Below the pieces are notes generated by a model that was not told where the DNA came from, did no database searches, and saw only the letters and a program-made list of their open reading frames with translations. 64,000 nucleotides of DNA from Epiperipatus broadwayi (Eukaryota; Onychophora; Udeonychophora; Euonychophora; Peripatidae). How positions within the stretch are numbered: position 1 is the first letter of the stretch; the number at the start of each line of letters is the position of its first letter. This document shows, one piece after another, positions 11,081-24,533 of this stretch. Location of the stretch: assembly GCA_028023455.1 (NCBI GenBank), contig JAQFVV010012512.1, forward strand, positions 1,530,413-1,594,412, given 5' to 3'. The position numbers and the translations under genes are program-made.

Positions 11081-14000
11081 ATGGATATTAAAATTGTAGG
11101 GATCAATGTGAGAGGACTAAACTCACTCCAAAGGCTGCATGCCATCAAATTATGGTTGAACACACATTCACCACATATTTTTCTTATGGCAGAGACAAAA
11201 TATCACATAAACTCTGACATCCAAATCACACAGCTTCTTGGAACACATGGATTCATCAAATTGTCAATTGCCCACACCGCCTCTGGAGGTGTAGGCATTA
11301 TCATCAACAAAAACAAACCACCCAGTGATTTTAAAATAGTTTACATGGATAGTTACATAATTATAACCAATGTAAATTATAATGGTTTCACTTTCAACAT
11401 TATCTTTATATACACACAGAACTCCTCCATTAACTTCCACCATATTATACACATAATAAATATGACATTACGTAATAACACTGCACCGGTTCTATTCATG
11501 GGTGACTTTAACACAAGCTATGCCCACTTCAACACCAAATACCTCCACCTAATTAACTGAACACTGATGTGTGGTGAGGGTTTCCTCCCCCCTCAATCAT
11601 TTTCCTTTTACACACAAAATTCCAAGAGCCTCATTGACCTATTCTACTACTCTACTGAAATCCATTTTCAAATAGAAGCACTGCTGCAGCCCATTGTGTT
11701 TTCAGATCACTTTGTGCAGATCATTAAACTAAAACCAGACAACATTTTATACACTGGCCAGTCCAGCCGTCAAACTCTACGTATGGTCACACGTGCTACA
11801 GCGACCGAAGCGATCATATCTGAGTCATATATTTATTTTCAAAAAATAAATATTTTAACAAACCCCATTGAAGTGGCATGGTTTTCTTTCATTGAGGTGT
11901 TACAGTCATCCATCAGCAACTACACCCAGAAGCTAAAAGGCCCTATTAGATTACTCAGTGAATTACAGAACATAAGCAATATGCTAAAAACAATACCTAG
12001 CAACACCGATAATATTAAAGACATCATGTCTCTAAAACTACAATATAAAACGCAGCAGAAGAAACTTGCAGAGTATTTATCCATCAAGAGAGCAAAGCTA
12101 TATCTGGAAACTCAACATTGCTGGACCCGTGGTTATATGAGTTGGGCTCTTGGTGCTTATAAGATCAAAAATACACCCACAGTAATTACATCAAAAGGGC
12201 AATCATACATTGGGCAAGATATGTTGGAAGTCATAAGGCTGCACTTTCAAGAACTCTTAACAAAAGAACCTGAAGCCCTGTTCACTGTGTGGAGAGATAA
12301 TGAGATACCAGACTCACACAACATAACCGAAAGCATGCTTCAAAACAAGCTAACATCACTCCCAGACCATGTTCATCCAGGACTTCATGGCATTCCACGC
12401 TTTATCCTAGCTCACCTCAGCCAGTTTATCATACCAATTATACTTAAAATGATAGACTATCTTGCAAACGGTAATAAAAACATACCAAATCTATACCCAA
12501 TAGCCATGGTACCATTTCTCAAGAAGAACAAACCCCCATCAGAGCTCTCCAGTCTGAGACCCATTTCAATGACCCCATTATTAGTGAAAATCATAGAATC
12601 CACACTCAAAGACAATATCCAAGAAAGCATTCTCAAGTACATCTCCACATCCCAATATGCTAAAAAGGGATCTTCCACAACTCTAGCTATGGCACAGATT
12701 AAAGTCCTGGTTGACTACCTCAGAATTCACAGGAAAACTAAGCCAATTGCAGTTCAGTTAGACATTGCAGCTGCATTTGACTCAGTCAGAATTAATATTC
12801 TTCTGAACACATTGACACAATATGACGTTCCAAAGGCTTATTTACAAATCATATACAATCTTCTACAAAACCGTAATATTGTTATTTCTCTAGATGGTAA
12901 AATTTCAAGCAGTTTCAAACCAACTCTCTCTATACCACAGGGATCCCCTTTAAGCGCAATACTTTTCATAGCCTATATCAATCCCCTCCTGCTTCAAATT
13001 GAAAAGCAACTTCCAGGCATTTATGTTCCCAGACTGAAGAAAGAAATTAGTCTCTTTGCATATATGGATGACATTTGTGTTATCTTGCCCTCACAAAAAT
13101 ATCTTGTTCCCCTTAATAAAATTCTTGAAAATTATACAACTCAATACAAACTTGAGTTCAACCTCCTGAAGTCAACTGCTTGGAAAATTGCAACTGGAGA
13201 AAAGATATCAACCAACTTCTTGGGCCAACCACAGAGCTTCCTTGGGATACCCTTTCATAAATCACCAAACGCCATCACCAAACATATACAAAAAGAACTG
13301 CTCCAAGCTGCAAACAAACTCACAACATCTCTTTCCAAGGTCTATCTATCCCTTTATGGAAAAGTGACCCTACTAAACATGGTCCTTTTCCCCAAAATCT
13401 GCTACTATCTTCCAGTTGTAAAACTGACGAAGTGCTTCCTCAACAAAGTTAACTCTATGTGTTCCAAACTCTTCTGGAATCATAAGACAGTCGCCATCAG
13501 TCTTGAGGGCATGCGTCGCCCTCACTTCCTCAATGGAATGTCACTACACTCTCCTGAGACATTCCTACTGCAAAAAACACATAACCTTATTTACAAACTA
13601 GTTGAAGCAATTGAAAATTTTCAAATAACAATGCCTGTAAATCCCACTGACAGGCCACCACCTTGCAAACAAGATTGGCTCTCTTACATAATTTCACACT
13701 TCCACAACTGCACCAACTCCATGGCAAGCATATATGCATCCAAAATAAAGTATTGGGATATATATAAACTTCAACACCAACACACAAATGGTCCAGCATC
13801 CAATCTAAACACAACAAACAAAAAGATAATATCTCAATTCAAGTTTTGGAATCTTGAACCTAAATTTCTTGATTTCATTATCAAGATAAACCTTGATGCA
13901 CTTCCCACAAAGTGGTTCCTGGTCCATAAAAGAGGTTTCAAAAATATCGATCCCTACTGTCAACTCTGTAGGCGTGATTCTGAAACTTTTGATCATATCA

Positions 14001-14314
14001 TAAATGTGTGTCCCTACTTCAGCAACATTCGCTATCTCATCCAAGCCAAATCCAAAATCAGCTACCAAATGATTACCTCCATTCAGCGCTGCCTTGGCAC
14101 CAAAACCTTTGCGTGGATTAGGCTTTCCACATTTCTAACATATTCCATCTGGTTAGTCCGGTGCATGATAGTGTTTGATGGAAGTGACATAGATGCATTA
14201 CAACATTTCATCAAAACTTTAACCAGAATCAAAAAACGAGACGAAAGCCTGTCATCACATTCTGCATTCACTGAGACCTGGATGCTGTTTGCGCTCCCTG
14301 CACTGACTTCATAA
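11081..14314 (+). pseudogene. LINE ORF2: endonuclease-reverse transcriptase interrupted by one in-frame TGA
   Basis: The frame runs from ATG 11081 to TAA 14314 and is interrupted only by TGA at 11558-11560. It otherwise codes for about 1,077 residues. The part before the stop has endonuclease motifs VGINVRGLNS, MAETKYH, FIYTQN and FMGDFNTSY. After the stop come the SDHF motif (residues about 46-49 counted from the Met at 11567) and the RT: LRPISMTPLL, QLDIAAAFDSV, IPQGSPLSAILF, and YMDD at about 499-502. The thumb (SFLGIPFHK) follows, then a C-terminal Cys/His knuckle at about 796-817. The endonuclease is therefore split between its GDFN and SDH motifs. A CGA (Arg) to TGA transition is the simplest cause. 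Readthrough is possible but not indicated. Confidence 0.88.
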
Positions 14315-14550
14315 TGGGATAAGTGCTTGTTTACATCCAAGACACTCCTCCAGAATTAACTGCATACAACAGAATATGGTCCAGCTTTCAGACATACATA
14401 CCCATAACTTTCCAGAAGCAAATTATGCAATAACCCAAGAACATGCAACTTTATTAGCACAAACAGCTCCATCAAACACTCAAACTGTCATCCAAGATGA
14501 CAGTCTTTCCCACTAACATTTATCGAGACATCTGTTTTCAAGTACAAGTC

Positions 14551-14612
14551 ATATAACTATTGAACAATTTATTTTCCTGTAATATAACTATTGAACAATT
14601 TGTTTTCCTGTA
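14551..14612 (+). repeat. 31-bp tandem duplication in the 3' UTR of the second LINE
   Basis: Two units beginning ATATAACTATTGAACAATTT differ by a single base. They lie between the ORF2 stop and the AATAAA near 14636. Confidence 0.8.
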
Positions 14613-14762
14613 TAAATGTAATTACATAGGTATGTTAAATAAAATTTCTTGGAACAACTAGTCACTATTGTTCTCTTTACCCACCCTCCTTTATTTTCTA
14701 CATAAAATTTTGTGGTGTGATTTTAAAATAAAAATAACAAAATTATTTACTTTTTAAATTCT

Positions 14763-14897
14763 AAATGTTTAAATCTATCAAGTGTTGTTAGCCGAGAGGT
14801 CATCGCACCTGCCTTGCAAGCAAGTAGTTGGTTGCAGACGGGTGTGGGTTCGCGTCCCGGCCGATGCTATGACATATAAAAAAATGTTTAAATCTAT
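14763..14897 (+). mobile_element. tRNA-derived SINE 1 with a perfect 16-bp target-site duplication
   Basis: The body is about 14779-14881 and is flanked by AAATGTTTAAATCTAT at 14763-14778 and 14882-14897. It contains an A box (TTAGCCGAGAGGTC, about 14787-14800) and a B box (GGGTTCGCGTCCCGG, 14846-14860), the internal RNA polymerase III promoter. It ends CCGATGCTATGACA and a short A-rich tail. The A box resembles that of Ser/Leu-type tRNAs. A tRNA gene is ruled out because the acceptor stem does not pair and because of the duplication and tail. Confidence 0.92.
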
Positions 14898-16193
14898 TTA
14901 AATTTGAATATTATTTTATATTAAATGAAAAAAAACATTACAAATGTAATATTTCTAAAATAAATAGATTTAAACAAAATAACATTAAACAACAAAATAT
15001 TATTTTACTTAAGTTTTAAAATAATATCACAGTATGTGTATAGATGAGAATATGTGACCTACTTTTAAATAAATATAGCATATATATCTGACAGTTTGAA
15101 ATAAAATCATTAAAATAAATTTAATTATGATAAAACCCACAGCTACCCAATTAGAAGTCTAAATTAAGCAGGATTTTGGAATATATGCACAGTACACACA
15201 CACTACAATAAGTTTAGGGTTTGAGAAAGTGTATGAGGGTAGGTAAGATGTAAGCAAAAGTGATACAAAGATCAGCAGATCACATCTTACTGTTTCAATG
15301 TATAACTACTTTTTTTATTCAGCTGGTGTTTTTCTTGGTAAAGCTGTTTTTTTGGTAAAGCCAGGCAATTGTCATCATCAGGTAAAAGTATATAATTCAG
15401 GTATGGTTGGCTTTTGGCCTCCTGCAGTTGGTTTTAATTAGACTTGGATTTGATAAGTTTCAAGTCAGCAAGCTGTTTTTCAGAACACTTTTAAGGCTAT
15501 GAATTACAAAGAATATTGACCATTTCCTCCATGACTTCAAACTCAACTACTGAACTGAAGACCAGCTACTTCATTGCATTTCTATTAGCCATCTTTGCAG
15601 TTAGTTTTATTGTTGCCATTCTCTGATACAGTTACCAACTCTTCAAAAAATATTTTAGCCAACTTTGCAGCTGGCTCTGCAGTTAATTCTACTGCTTACA
15701 ACTTCTCAGAAAATTAAACCAATCTGACTGATATTTTTTATCAGTTCTTTTTATAATCTTGGTTGAGTGATGTGATAAAAAACATAGTGACTGTTTTCAA
15801 TTAACTTTAATCCTTTGGACTTTCATCAAAAGTGTGATCTATATACAAGATTTTACTTTAACACCAATTAATTAAAATATTTCAAAAATAGATATTTTTA
15901 TAATTATCAGAAAACATGCTTATTTTAAAATTTTCAAAATCAAAAAAAAAATATTAATTTTTATATATCAAACCATTTTTTAAATTTAATTTTATAATAA
16001 AATATTATTTTAAATCTAGAATTATTTAACCTTTTATTTATTATTTTTATTTCAGTGAATGTAGAAAATATCTACTACAATATTTATTTGTCTGTGTTTA
16101 TTTCTACTTCTTTCCCTTATATATATATATATGCAAACACACTATAACATTCTGTGCTATGTAACCCAACCGGTTACAACATATATATATATA
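14898..16193. other. AT-rich DNA without a recognised gene
   Basis: No convincing coding frame. It ends in short (AT)n runs around 16122-16194 that flank the palindrome. Confidence 0.6.
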
Positions 16194-18056
16194 TGTCCAC
16201 AGATGGCGTTCTACCAAAAACACCGATCAAGCGTATGTTTCGTTTACATAAACGTCAGAGTAGTTAGTATTCACTATCTCTAACTATAATTCCACTTTCA
16301 GATCATGATTTCAAGCTATTTGCTATCATCAATGAAAGACAGGAATAAAGAAACTAGATCTAAATACAAACTCTGAGCGTTTATGAAACAATTTCTATTC
16401 AGCTTGCAAGCGTGAATTTTTTAGACACGTAATGTCTTCAAACTCAGCATAGCAAACCAGATAGCTATATGGGTCTGATCTCAGTTCAGCATCACCACAT
16501 AGTAGAAGCCTCTGCAATCTATATCATTGCAAGAAAGACCTCAAAGGTACATTTATGATAAACAAAAATGCAAGTTAAAAAACTTGCTAATGCTTGTATT
16601 TATGTCCACAGATGGTGTTCTACCAAAAACACCGATCAAGCATAAAGAAACTAGATCTAAATACAAACTCTGAGCGTTTATGAAACAATTTCTATTCAGC
16701 TTGCAAGCGTGAATTTTTTAGACACGTAATGTCTTCAAACTCAGCATAGCAAACCAGATAGCTATATGGGTCTGATCTCAGTTCAGCATCACCACATAGT
16801 AGAAGCCTCTGCAATCTATATCATTGCAAGAAAGACCTCAAAGGTACATTTATGATAAACAAAAATGCAAGTTAAAAAACTTGCTAATGCTTGTATTTAT
16901 GTCCACAGATGGCGTTCTACCAAAAACACCGATCAAGCGTAAAGAAACTAGATCTAAATACAAACTCTGAGCGTTTATGAAACAATTTCTATTCAGCTTG
17001 CAAGCGTGAATTTTTTAGACACGTAATGTCTTCAAACTCAGCATAGCAAACCAGATAGCTATATGGGTCTGATCTCAGTTCAGCATCACCACATAGTAGA
17101 AGCCTCTGCAATCTATATCATTGCAAGAAAGACCTCAAAGGTACATTTATGATAAACAAAAATGCAAGTTAAAAAACTTGCTAACGCTTGTATTTATGTC
17201 CACAGATGGCTTTTTTGGTAGAACGCCATCTGTGGACATAAATACAAGCGTTAGCAAGTTTTTTAACTTGCATTTTTGTTTATCATAAATGTACCTTTGA
17301 GGTCTTTCTTGCAATGATATAGATTGCAGAGGCTTCTACTATGTGGTGATGCTGAACTGAGATCAGACCCATATGGCTATCTGGTTTGCTATGCTGAGTT
17401 TGAAGACATTACGTGTCTAAAAAATTCACGCTTGCAAGCTGAATAGAAATTGTTTCATAAACGCTCAGAGTTTGTATTTAGATCTAGTTTCTTTATTCCT
17501 GTCTTTCACTGATGATAGCAAATAGCTTGAAATCATGATCTAAAAGTGGAATTATAGTTAGAGATAGTGAATACTAACTACTCTGATGTTTATGTAAACG
17601 AAACATATGCTTGATCGGTGTTTTTGGTAGAACGCCATCTGTGGACATAAATACAAGCGTTAGCAAGTTTTTTAACTTGCATTTTTGTTTATCATAAATG
17701 TACCTTTGAGGTCTTTCTTGCAATGATATAGATTGCAGAGGCTTCTACTATGTGGTGATGCTGAACTGAGATCAGACCCATATAGCTATCTGGTTTGCTA
17801 TGCTGAGTTTGAAGACATTACGTGTCTAAAAAATTCACGCTTGCAAGCTGAATAGAAATTGTTTCATAAACGCTCAGAGTTTGTATTTAGATCTAGTTTC
17901 TTTATTCCTGTCTTTCACTGATGATAGCAAATAGCTTGAAATCATGATCTGAAAGTGGAATTATAGTTAGAGATAGTGAATACTAACTACTCTGACGTTT
18001 ATGTAAACAAAACATACACTTGATTGGCGTTTTTGGTAGAACGCCATCTGTGGACA
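16194..18056. repeat. Large palindrome built from 409-bp and 297-bp tandem units
   Basis: The left arm has three same-direction units starting TGTCCACAGATGG: 16194-16602 (409 bp), 16603-16899 (297 bp) and 16900-17196 (297 bp). The two short units lack the same 112-bp block. The symmetry centre is at about 17197-17239, where TGTCCACAGATGGC meets GCCATCTGTGGACA. The right arm has two full 409-bp units in the opposite direction (17239-17647 and 17648-18056). Units are almost identical, so the whole could fold as a hairpin of roughly 1 kb arms. Each unit also has a small internal palindrome, GCAAGTTAAAAAACTTGC. There is no coding frame. Confidence 0.93.
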
Positions 18057-18065
18057 TAAATACAA

Positions 18066-21000
18066 CATCATAAAGCACTATCAATCAACTGCATGATGAA
18101 GGTCTCTCCAAGTTCAATCCATTTTCGATCTTTAGCTTCTCTTCTCCATATCAGCCCTGCACATTTTCTTATTTCATCCATCCAACTCACATGTGGTATA
18201 TTTCTGGGTCTTTTACAATGTCTTGGAATCTAGTTTACAATTTCAATTGTCCATCTATTATCATATCTTTTTGCAATATGTCCAGCTAACTCCACTTCAG
18301 TCTTTTAGTTTTGTCAATGAGGTCAGTAACACTTGTTTGTTCTCTTACCCATATATTGGGTTTTCGATCTCTTCTTGTTAATCCCAACATGCATCTCTCC
18401 ATAGTTCTTTCAGTGGTCTGAAGTCTCTGTATTGCTCTTCTATTAAGTGTCCAAGTCTCAGATCCATAAATAAAAACTGGCAAAACACATTTATTAAAAA
18501 CCTTCCTTTTCAAAGACATAGAGATATTTCCTTTTAGTATCAAGTTATTTTTACCAAAAGCACTCCAAACAAGTTTAATTCTATAATTAATTTCCTCCAT
18601 TATGTTTTCATCTGTATTAATAATCTGACCAAGGTATTTGCAACTGTTAACTTCTTCTAACTCATCATAATCAATCTTTATCTTCATATTTTGAGAAAAT
18701 CTATTAAACATTACTTTAGTCTGTTTAACATTTATCTTTAGTCCTACTTTCATCTGATAACTCCTGCAACATTTCCTGTAGTTCTAAAGCATTATTTGCA
18801 AAAACAATTACATCTTCTGCAAAATCTAAATGATTTAAATAATCTCCATTTACTTTCACTCCTTTAGCTTCCCATTTTAATCCACAAAATACTTCTTGCA
18901 GCACTGCTGTAAAATGTTTGGACATATGGAGTCACCCTGTCTTACATTCTTTTCAATGTTGATTTTCCTACTATCATTATGTAATATAATTGTTGCTGTT
19001 GCATTTTTATAAATATTCTTTAAAATATGACAATATCCTGGATCTACATCTTGATGATCCAATGCTTTAATCACTGAAGAAATGTTTATACAATCAAATG
19101 CCTGTTCATAATCTACAACTCCTAAGCATAATGGCAACTCATATTCATTTGTCCTTTCTATAACTTTTCTCAATACCTGGATATGATCTGCTGTACTGAA
19201 ACCATTTTTAAATCCAGCTTGTTCTCTTGGTTGGTGAAAATCCAGTGTTTTGTGTTGACTAGTTGTAATTTATTTTAGTAAATTTTTTGTATAAAGCTGA
19301 TAAAAGACTGATAGGTGTGTAATTTCTAATATCTTTTTTATCATCTTTTTAAAATATTAATATGAATAATGCATTCTTCCAATCATCTGGTACATCTTTA
19401 TCATTTAGACATTTGGTATATAACTTTGCTAAAAAAATTCTAATTCTTCACCTGTTTTCTTTTATAATTCCATCATTAACTGGAGCCTTCCTTTTCTTCA
19501 TAAATTTAATTGCATGTCTCATTTCCTCTTTCAAAATTCTGAACAATTCAGAACATATAATAGGTATAGGAGATACTTGTTCTTTACTACTATATAATTC
19601 TTGATAGAAGTCTTCTACACATTTCATGATGTTCATTTTAGTAATAATGCCATATTTTTTTCTTATTGCAGATATAAGTTTCCTACCAATACCAAAATGT
19701 TGTTTTACACTCTTTAGGCTTTTATTTTTTTCTACAGCTTTTCTTGCTAGTTCACAATTATACTTTCTCATATCATTTTCAACTCTTTTCTGCTCCATTT
19801 TACAAAATTCGAGATATTCAATCCTTTTTCATGCATAATTTTTGTATATCTTCATATTTTTTCTTTTGTTCATAAATTCTCTAGTCTCAGTAGAAATTTT
19901 ATTGGTCAATTGCTGCTTTTTTCTACCAGCTGTCTTTGTTGCAGTTTTTAAAAGTGTATCAGTTATTTTCCTATTAATATCATTCAAATCTGAATCATGT
20001 TCAAAATCTACTAATACTTGAAACCTATTTGTAAGTTCTAATTTAAATTCAGTAGAATGTTTCTGAAGATTAGGAATATCAACTGTAAATATTGTTTTTT
20101 TTTTAATATTTTTTGTCTCTCTAGTTTTGCATTAACATGTATCTTACATCTTTCTAATCGATGATCACTTCCTGTGTTAAATTTCTTAAGAACCTTCCAA
20201 TCTTGAAATATGTATTTTCTGTGAGGTAAAATATAATCCAATTCTGCTGTACTTTCATTTGCATGCTTCCATGTCCATTTCCTTTTAACATTTTCTCAAA
20301 AAAAGATTTCATAATATAATGTTTTTCTTTTTCTGCAAACTCCACAAGTCTATGCCCTCTCTCATTTTTATTACCATAACTAAAATTACATACAGCATTT
20401 TCATCTTTCATTTGTTCACCAATTTTAGCATTAAAGTCTCCCATAACAATTTTAAAATGTTGTTTACTTTGATAAAAAGCCTTTTGTACATCCATATAAA
20501 AATCTTCTACTACTTCATCACTATGAGAACTTGTTGGAACATAAACCTGAATTATCTGCATTTGGTATCTAATATTAAGTTGTAAAACTAATATTGCCAT
20601 TCTGTCCAATACACCATCAATCTCCACAATGTTATTCTTCCATTTTATATTTATAATCAATTCTACTCTATTTTGTATTTTCAATATTTGTGCCTTTTTA
20701 GTAGAGTATATGTCCACTTTTTAAATCAATTGTTTCTTCACCTTTTCTTCTAACTTCACAAAGTCCAATAATGTCCCATTTAATATAAGACAGTTCTGCT
20801 TCTAACTCTTGCATTCTTCCTTCACTTGAAAGTGATGTTAGCCTGAGTTGACAATCAGGGGATTCTTAGCATCCTTCGCCTTCAGGCACCAACTGCTGCC
20901 TTGCTTGGTAACTTTACAGCCTCCTAGGAATAAGGGCCATGATTTAATTTTTTCTGTCATGATTGTATATATTGGAAAAAATATTCTTAAACTCAGAGGT

Positions 21001-21091
21001 AAAAAGCCAATAAACTCACCATGCTGGCTAATGCATGTTGGTGAGCAGCCCATCCATGTTTGTATACTATATGAATAATCACATAGTAATA
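18066..21091 (-). mobile_element. RTE-type LINE, copy A, decayed
   Basis: This minus-strand element shares its whole length with copy B at 55.3-58.4 kb. It has a single ORF that runs almost to the 3' end, where the stop overlaps the terminal ATGATG. That compact layout with almost no 3' UTR is typical of the RTE clade. The 5' end is set by loss of similarity with copy B after AATAATCACATA. Its 3' end abuts the end of the 16-18 kb palindrome. Confidence 0.88.
18068..20960 (-). pseudogene. RTE endonuclease-reverse transcriptase, copy A, many lesions
   Basis: The start is taken at the Met at 20960 because the same N-terminus is conserved in copy B. Endonuclease pieces include CEVRRKGEETIDL, VYVPTSSHSDEV and MGDFNAKIG. 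RT pieces include VRQGDSICP and LDFAEDVIVF, where the catalytic FADD reads FAED. A thumb and C-terminal part follow with YLGQIINTDE, YGSETWTLNRRAIQRLQTT and RRDRKPNIWVREQTSV. The frame is broken at several places (near 20090-20150, 19250-19450 and 18720-18930), and sequence matching GTYNCRILSSEGR of copy B is partly deleted. Both the catalytic change and the breaks make it inactive. Confidence 0.88.
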
Positions 21092-24000
21092 ACCATTGGA
21101 AAACAGTCAACAATTAGACAATCCCAATACAGATAACAATGAAAAAATTCAAACTAGTGTTAAGGCAACCTCTTTTAAGCAATAGAGGTGGAATCCTGCC
21201 TCCATTAATGGTCTCATATGTTTATGAAGACACAAAAGATTGCAACTTAATAACAGATATTACAACTATTGATTGGAAGAACTTTAAATAAATCTCCTTA
21301 AACAGATAAATATAACCTGTTCTGAATGTAGACTAATAAATAGTCAATTATAACATTACAAACTGCAATTATAATTTTCAAATTGCACCCAAAATGTTAC
21401 CCAAATAATGATATAATAATGCTGAAGCCTAAATGGGTTTATAAGTAACTATTCTGAGGGTGATTCAAAGCCACACATTGAGTGCCATGTTGTATTAAAG
21501 GAAAAAATCTGTAACAGTCAGGATTGTATAAGCAGTCAACAAGACTGAAAGTTCAAGCAGAGACTCATAACCAGATAACATGGGGGAGGTTCACATACCT
21601 AGTTTAAACTGTTACCTAGACATCCAACATTCATCATTTAATTAACATTCCTGACATCACCTTTCTATTCTTTTAACAGCTTAATGTAGCTTAGGGACCA
21701 GACAAGGACTCTCTCTCTCTCAGGGTTTTCTATTACTAGCCATATCTCACAAGGGTGCATATTAACTTTTTATTTTATTACATTATTATTATCAGATATA
21801 TAATTATCTTTATCTCAGCATTCTCTGGGTTCAATCTCAGGTAACAAAATATGGATACAATTTTATTTTATCAATTTGAAAGATTAATAATCTTTTACCA
21901 CAACAACACATTGCCTAAATGAATAACTATATCATTAAATTCAAATTGCAAGACAGACACACACAGAATTGAATTAAATTTATTTATAATATAAATTTTT
22001 TGCAGTGTGTTATAATTATAGAAATGAATAGCTTACAAACATAAGTTAAATATTATCTACTGGCTTTTACACTGCATTGTAAGGTAATGGTGCCTTACAA
22101 TAATTGCTTACACTCCATATACTTTACATAATAATTAATCATTATCAAATCATTCCAAGCTTAAAATTTAAGCATATTAATTTATTTAATAAGGGGCCAC
22201 TTGTGCACAGGTTCATTCTGATTTATCCAGGGTAACTAATGATTGTATGGGAAGGTGAGAGACTAATATTAACTAAGAGATTATGGTGCTATCTATAAAG
22301 TGGAATCAATGACACAGTAATGAGGATGATTGAGTTGTTGATGTAGATGCTACTCCCATCACCTTAGGAGATGGTATTCCTGGTCATAGAAGTGCATCTG
22401 CATTCAGAACAGGGTACATACCAATGGAGAGCACTACAAGATGCTTAAATCCAGGATTTGGGGTTCATAAAAGAGGTTCTGGTTTTTGTAAAACCTGGAC
22501 TTAGACTAGCCTGTGAGTTAAGAAAACCAGGCATGGTGTCTAGTCTGCCTTTACACAGTTTGACCATATGTACATATAAACCTCATTAGAATATATGAAG
22601 ATTTGAGAACAATAATAAATATGCCCATTACCCGCACATAATAAGATAGAAACACAATGTATATACTGAAATAATACATTACTGAATCTGCCTCCCTTAT
22701 GAGAAATATTAAAAATAAATTTATAAAGAAGCAAATCATGAGGGTCCTATTTAACTATTTAGAAATACTTTTAATAATAATATAACTCATTCACAATCTA
22801 TAATATTACTTTTAAATCTAATATATAATCAAGAAATCTTTAACAAGTTGGGGGGAAATTATCTATACTTGGAATAACTTGATTTTACAAATCATCATTT
22901 ATTAAGTGTGGTATGTAAATTGTGTATTAGATTTACAAGTATTTTAAGAAACATTGAATAAGTTACTTCTTAAATTACAAATGTGAAATTATAATATTGC
23001 CATAGTTTATAAGTTTTATTACAGAGAATTTTTATTACGGCATTAATTATTGGGTAGTGTGAGAAGTAACTATTTACAGAATTATTTATTATAAATGTTT
23101 ATTATTATAGTTCCTAACTCTTAGATTAAATCTCACACATATATAGCAATATTAAGAACAAATAATGTAAAACTTTAAATAAATAAATGGTCATCATCCT
23201 TCATTCATTTATATATATATATAATTCATAAAATCTAATATCACGTCTTGACATGATGAAGGGGAGTATAAGAATAGAAACTTTAAAATAGCTTATCTAT
23301 CTTGTTTTTTGATAATTTTATAGCTTATCTATCTTGTTATTGTTTTACATTTAAAAATCTTAGAATAAAATGTTTTTGCTCTGCTTTCTCTTGAGATTTT
23401 AAGAGCAGGGGGAAAAACGTAAACATGTTAATTAATTAGAAATTTTTTCCCTTATTTCTAAGGTTACAGCCTTAGTAAATTATTACTTATATAATAATGG
23501 GCGTTTAATAAAATTTATAATTACAACTTGTCATTCAAAGTAAAAATACATAAATACATTTATAAACTATATAGATTCTAAAGTTATTCAAATAATTAAG
23601 CCAGTAGATTAGATGTTAATAAATAAAATAATTTATTAGTTTAAAACTATAGACAGGTGAATATAAATAGAATGAAATTACAGTTTACACGTTAATTATT
23701 TAAAATATACTACTAGTATTAATTGACTGCAGGACTTCTATGGTTAGATTTGATGAATTCCTATCTGGGCTGGCATGATGGTGGTAGGGATGGCTTACTG
23801 CATTTGGATAAATCTTTGGATGCCACTTCCCCCTGATGACAATTGGAGAAGCCAATACCAAAGTCTTTGCTCGTTCTGGTAAATACATTAAGCATAATTA
23901 TTTCTTCTTCTTTATTGAGCAGCGTAATGAATATATTAAAATATTGAACTTAAAATTTAATAATTGAAAAATAAAAGTTGACAGGTCAATTTATGACCAG

Positions 24001-24533
24001 TTTAATAACAATGCAGCGTGCTAAATTCTTATACTTTCTATTTAGCCTGAGGTTGCATCTTTCAATTTATCTAAGGGATATCTAATCCATTACTTTAATT
24101 ATTTTTCTCTTTTTTTTCTTTTTCTTAGCTCTTTAATTCCTCATACCTACAAGTCACCCATTTGCTTTCCTGCTCTTTGTATTTTGTTTAATGTTTAACA
24201 TCTTAAAACATCCAAAGGTGTTCAACTATAACTATTTGGAAGGCGGCATGTATGGATAAAAAATTATAGCACTTATGTACATTTCATTAACGGCTACCTA
24301 CCTCTCTCCCATTACATAATAAACTTTTTACATTTTTGTTTAATTACATTTTTGTTTAATGGATTTAAGTTTTAAAAAATGTAACTTTCTTTAACTGCAA
24401 AATGCCTAACTTAAAGAATTAGATTTTAGCTTTAGAAAATGATATAATATTGTTCACACACACACACCTATTACAGATGTGTGTGAATATTAATAGCAAT
24501 TATACATATACAATAGGGGAAATAAATGATGTC
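21092..24533. other. AT-rich DNA without a recognised gene
   Basis: Long gene-free stretch with A/T homopolymers and short dinucleotide runs. I recognise no coding exon, RNA gene or element here. Confidence 0.55.

Larger units (their letters stand above)
10760..14655 (+). mobile_element. Second LINE family, plus strand, APE-RT type, 5'-truncated
   Basis: This non-LTR element has an ORF1 C-terminal remnant (10760-10999), an 81-bp spacer, ORF2 (11081-14314) and a 3' UTR with a 31-bp duplication and an AATAAA signal near 14636. It is unrelated in detail to the CR1 copies. The RT signature (IPQGSPLSAILF, then YMDD) together with the C-terminal Cys/His knuckle fits the Tx1/L1 or jockey/I group; I cannot settle the clade by eye. 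The 5' limit is uncertain: 10554-10759, next to the CR1 copy 2 break, may be its degraded 5' part or flanking DNA. Confidence 0.8.

Noticed and set aside
13587-14340. Minus-strand ORFs over the second LINE
   Set aside because: They are antisense shadows of the ORF2 coding frame and show no independent motifs.
14779-14881. Functional tRNA gene
   Set aside because: A and B boxes are present, but there is no pairing acceptor stem, and the unit has an A-rich tail and a 16-bp target-site duplication, so it is a SINE. The same applies to 24.5 and 60.4 kb.
16194-18056. CRISPR-like array
   Set aside because: Units are about 300-400 bp, almost wholly identical, without short repeats and unique spacers, and the genome is eukaryotic.
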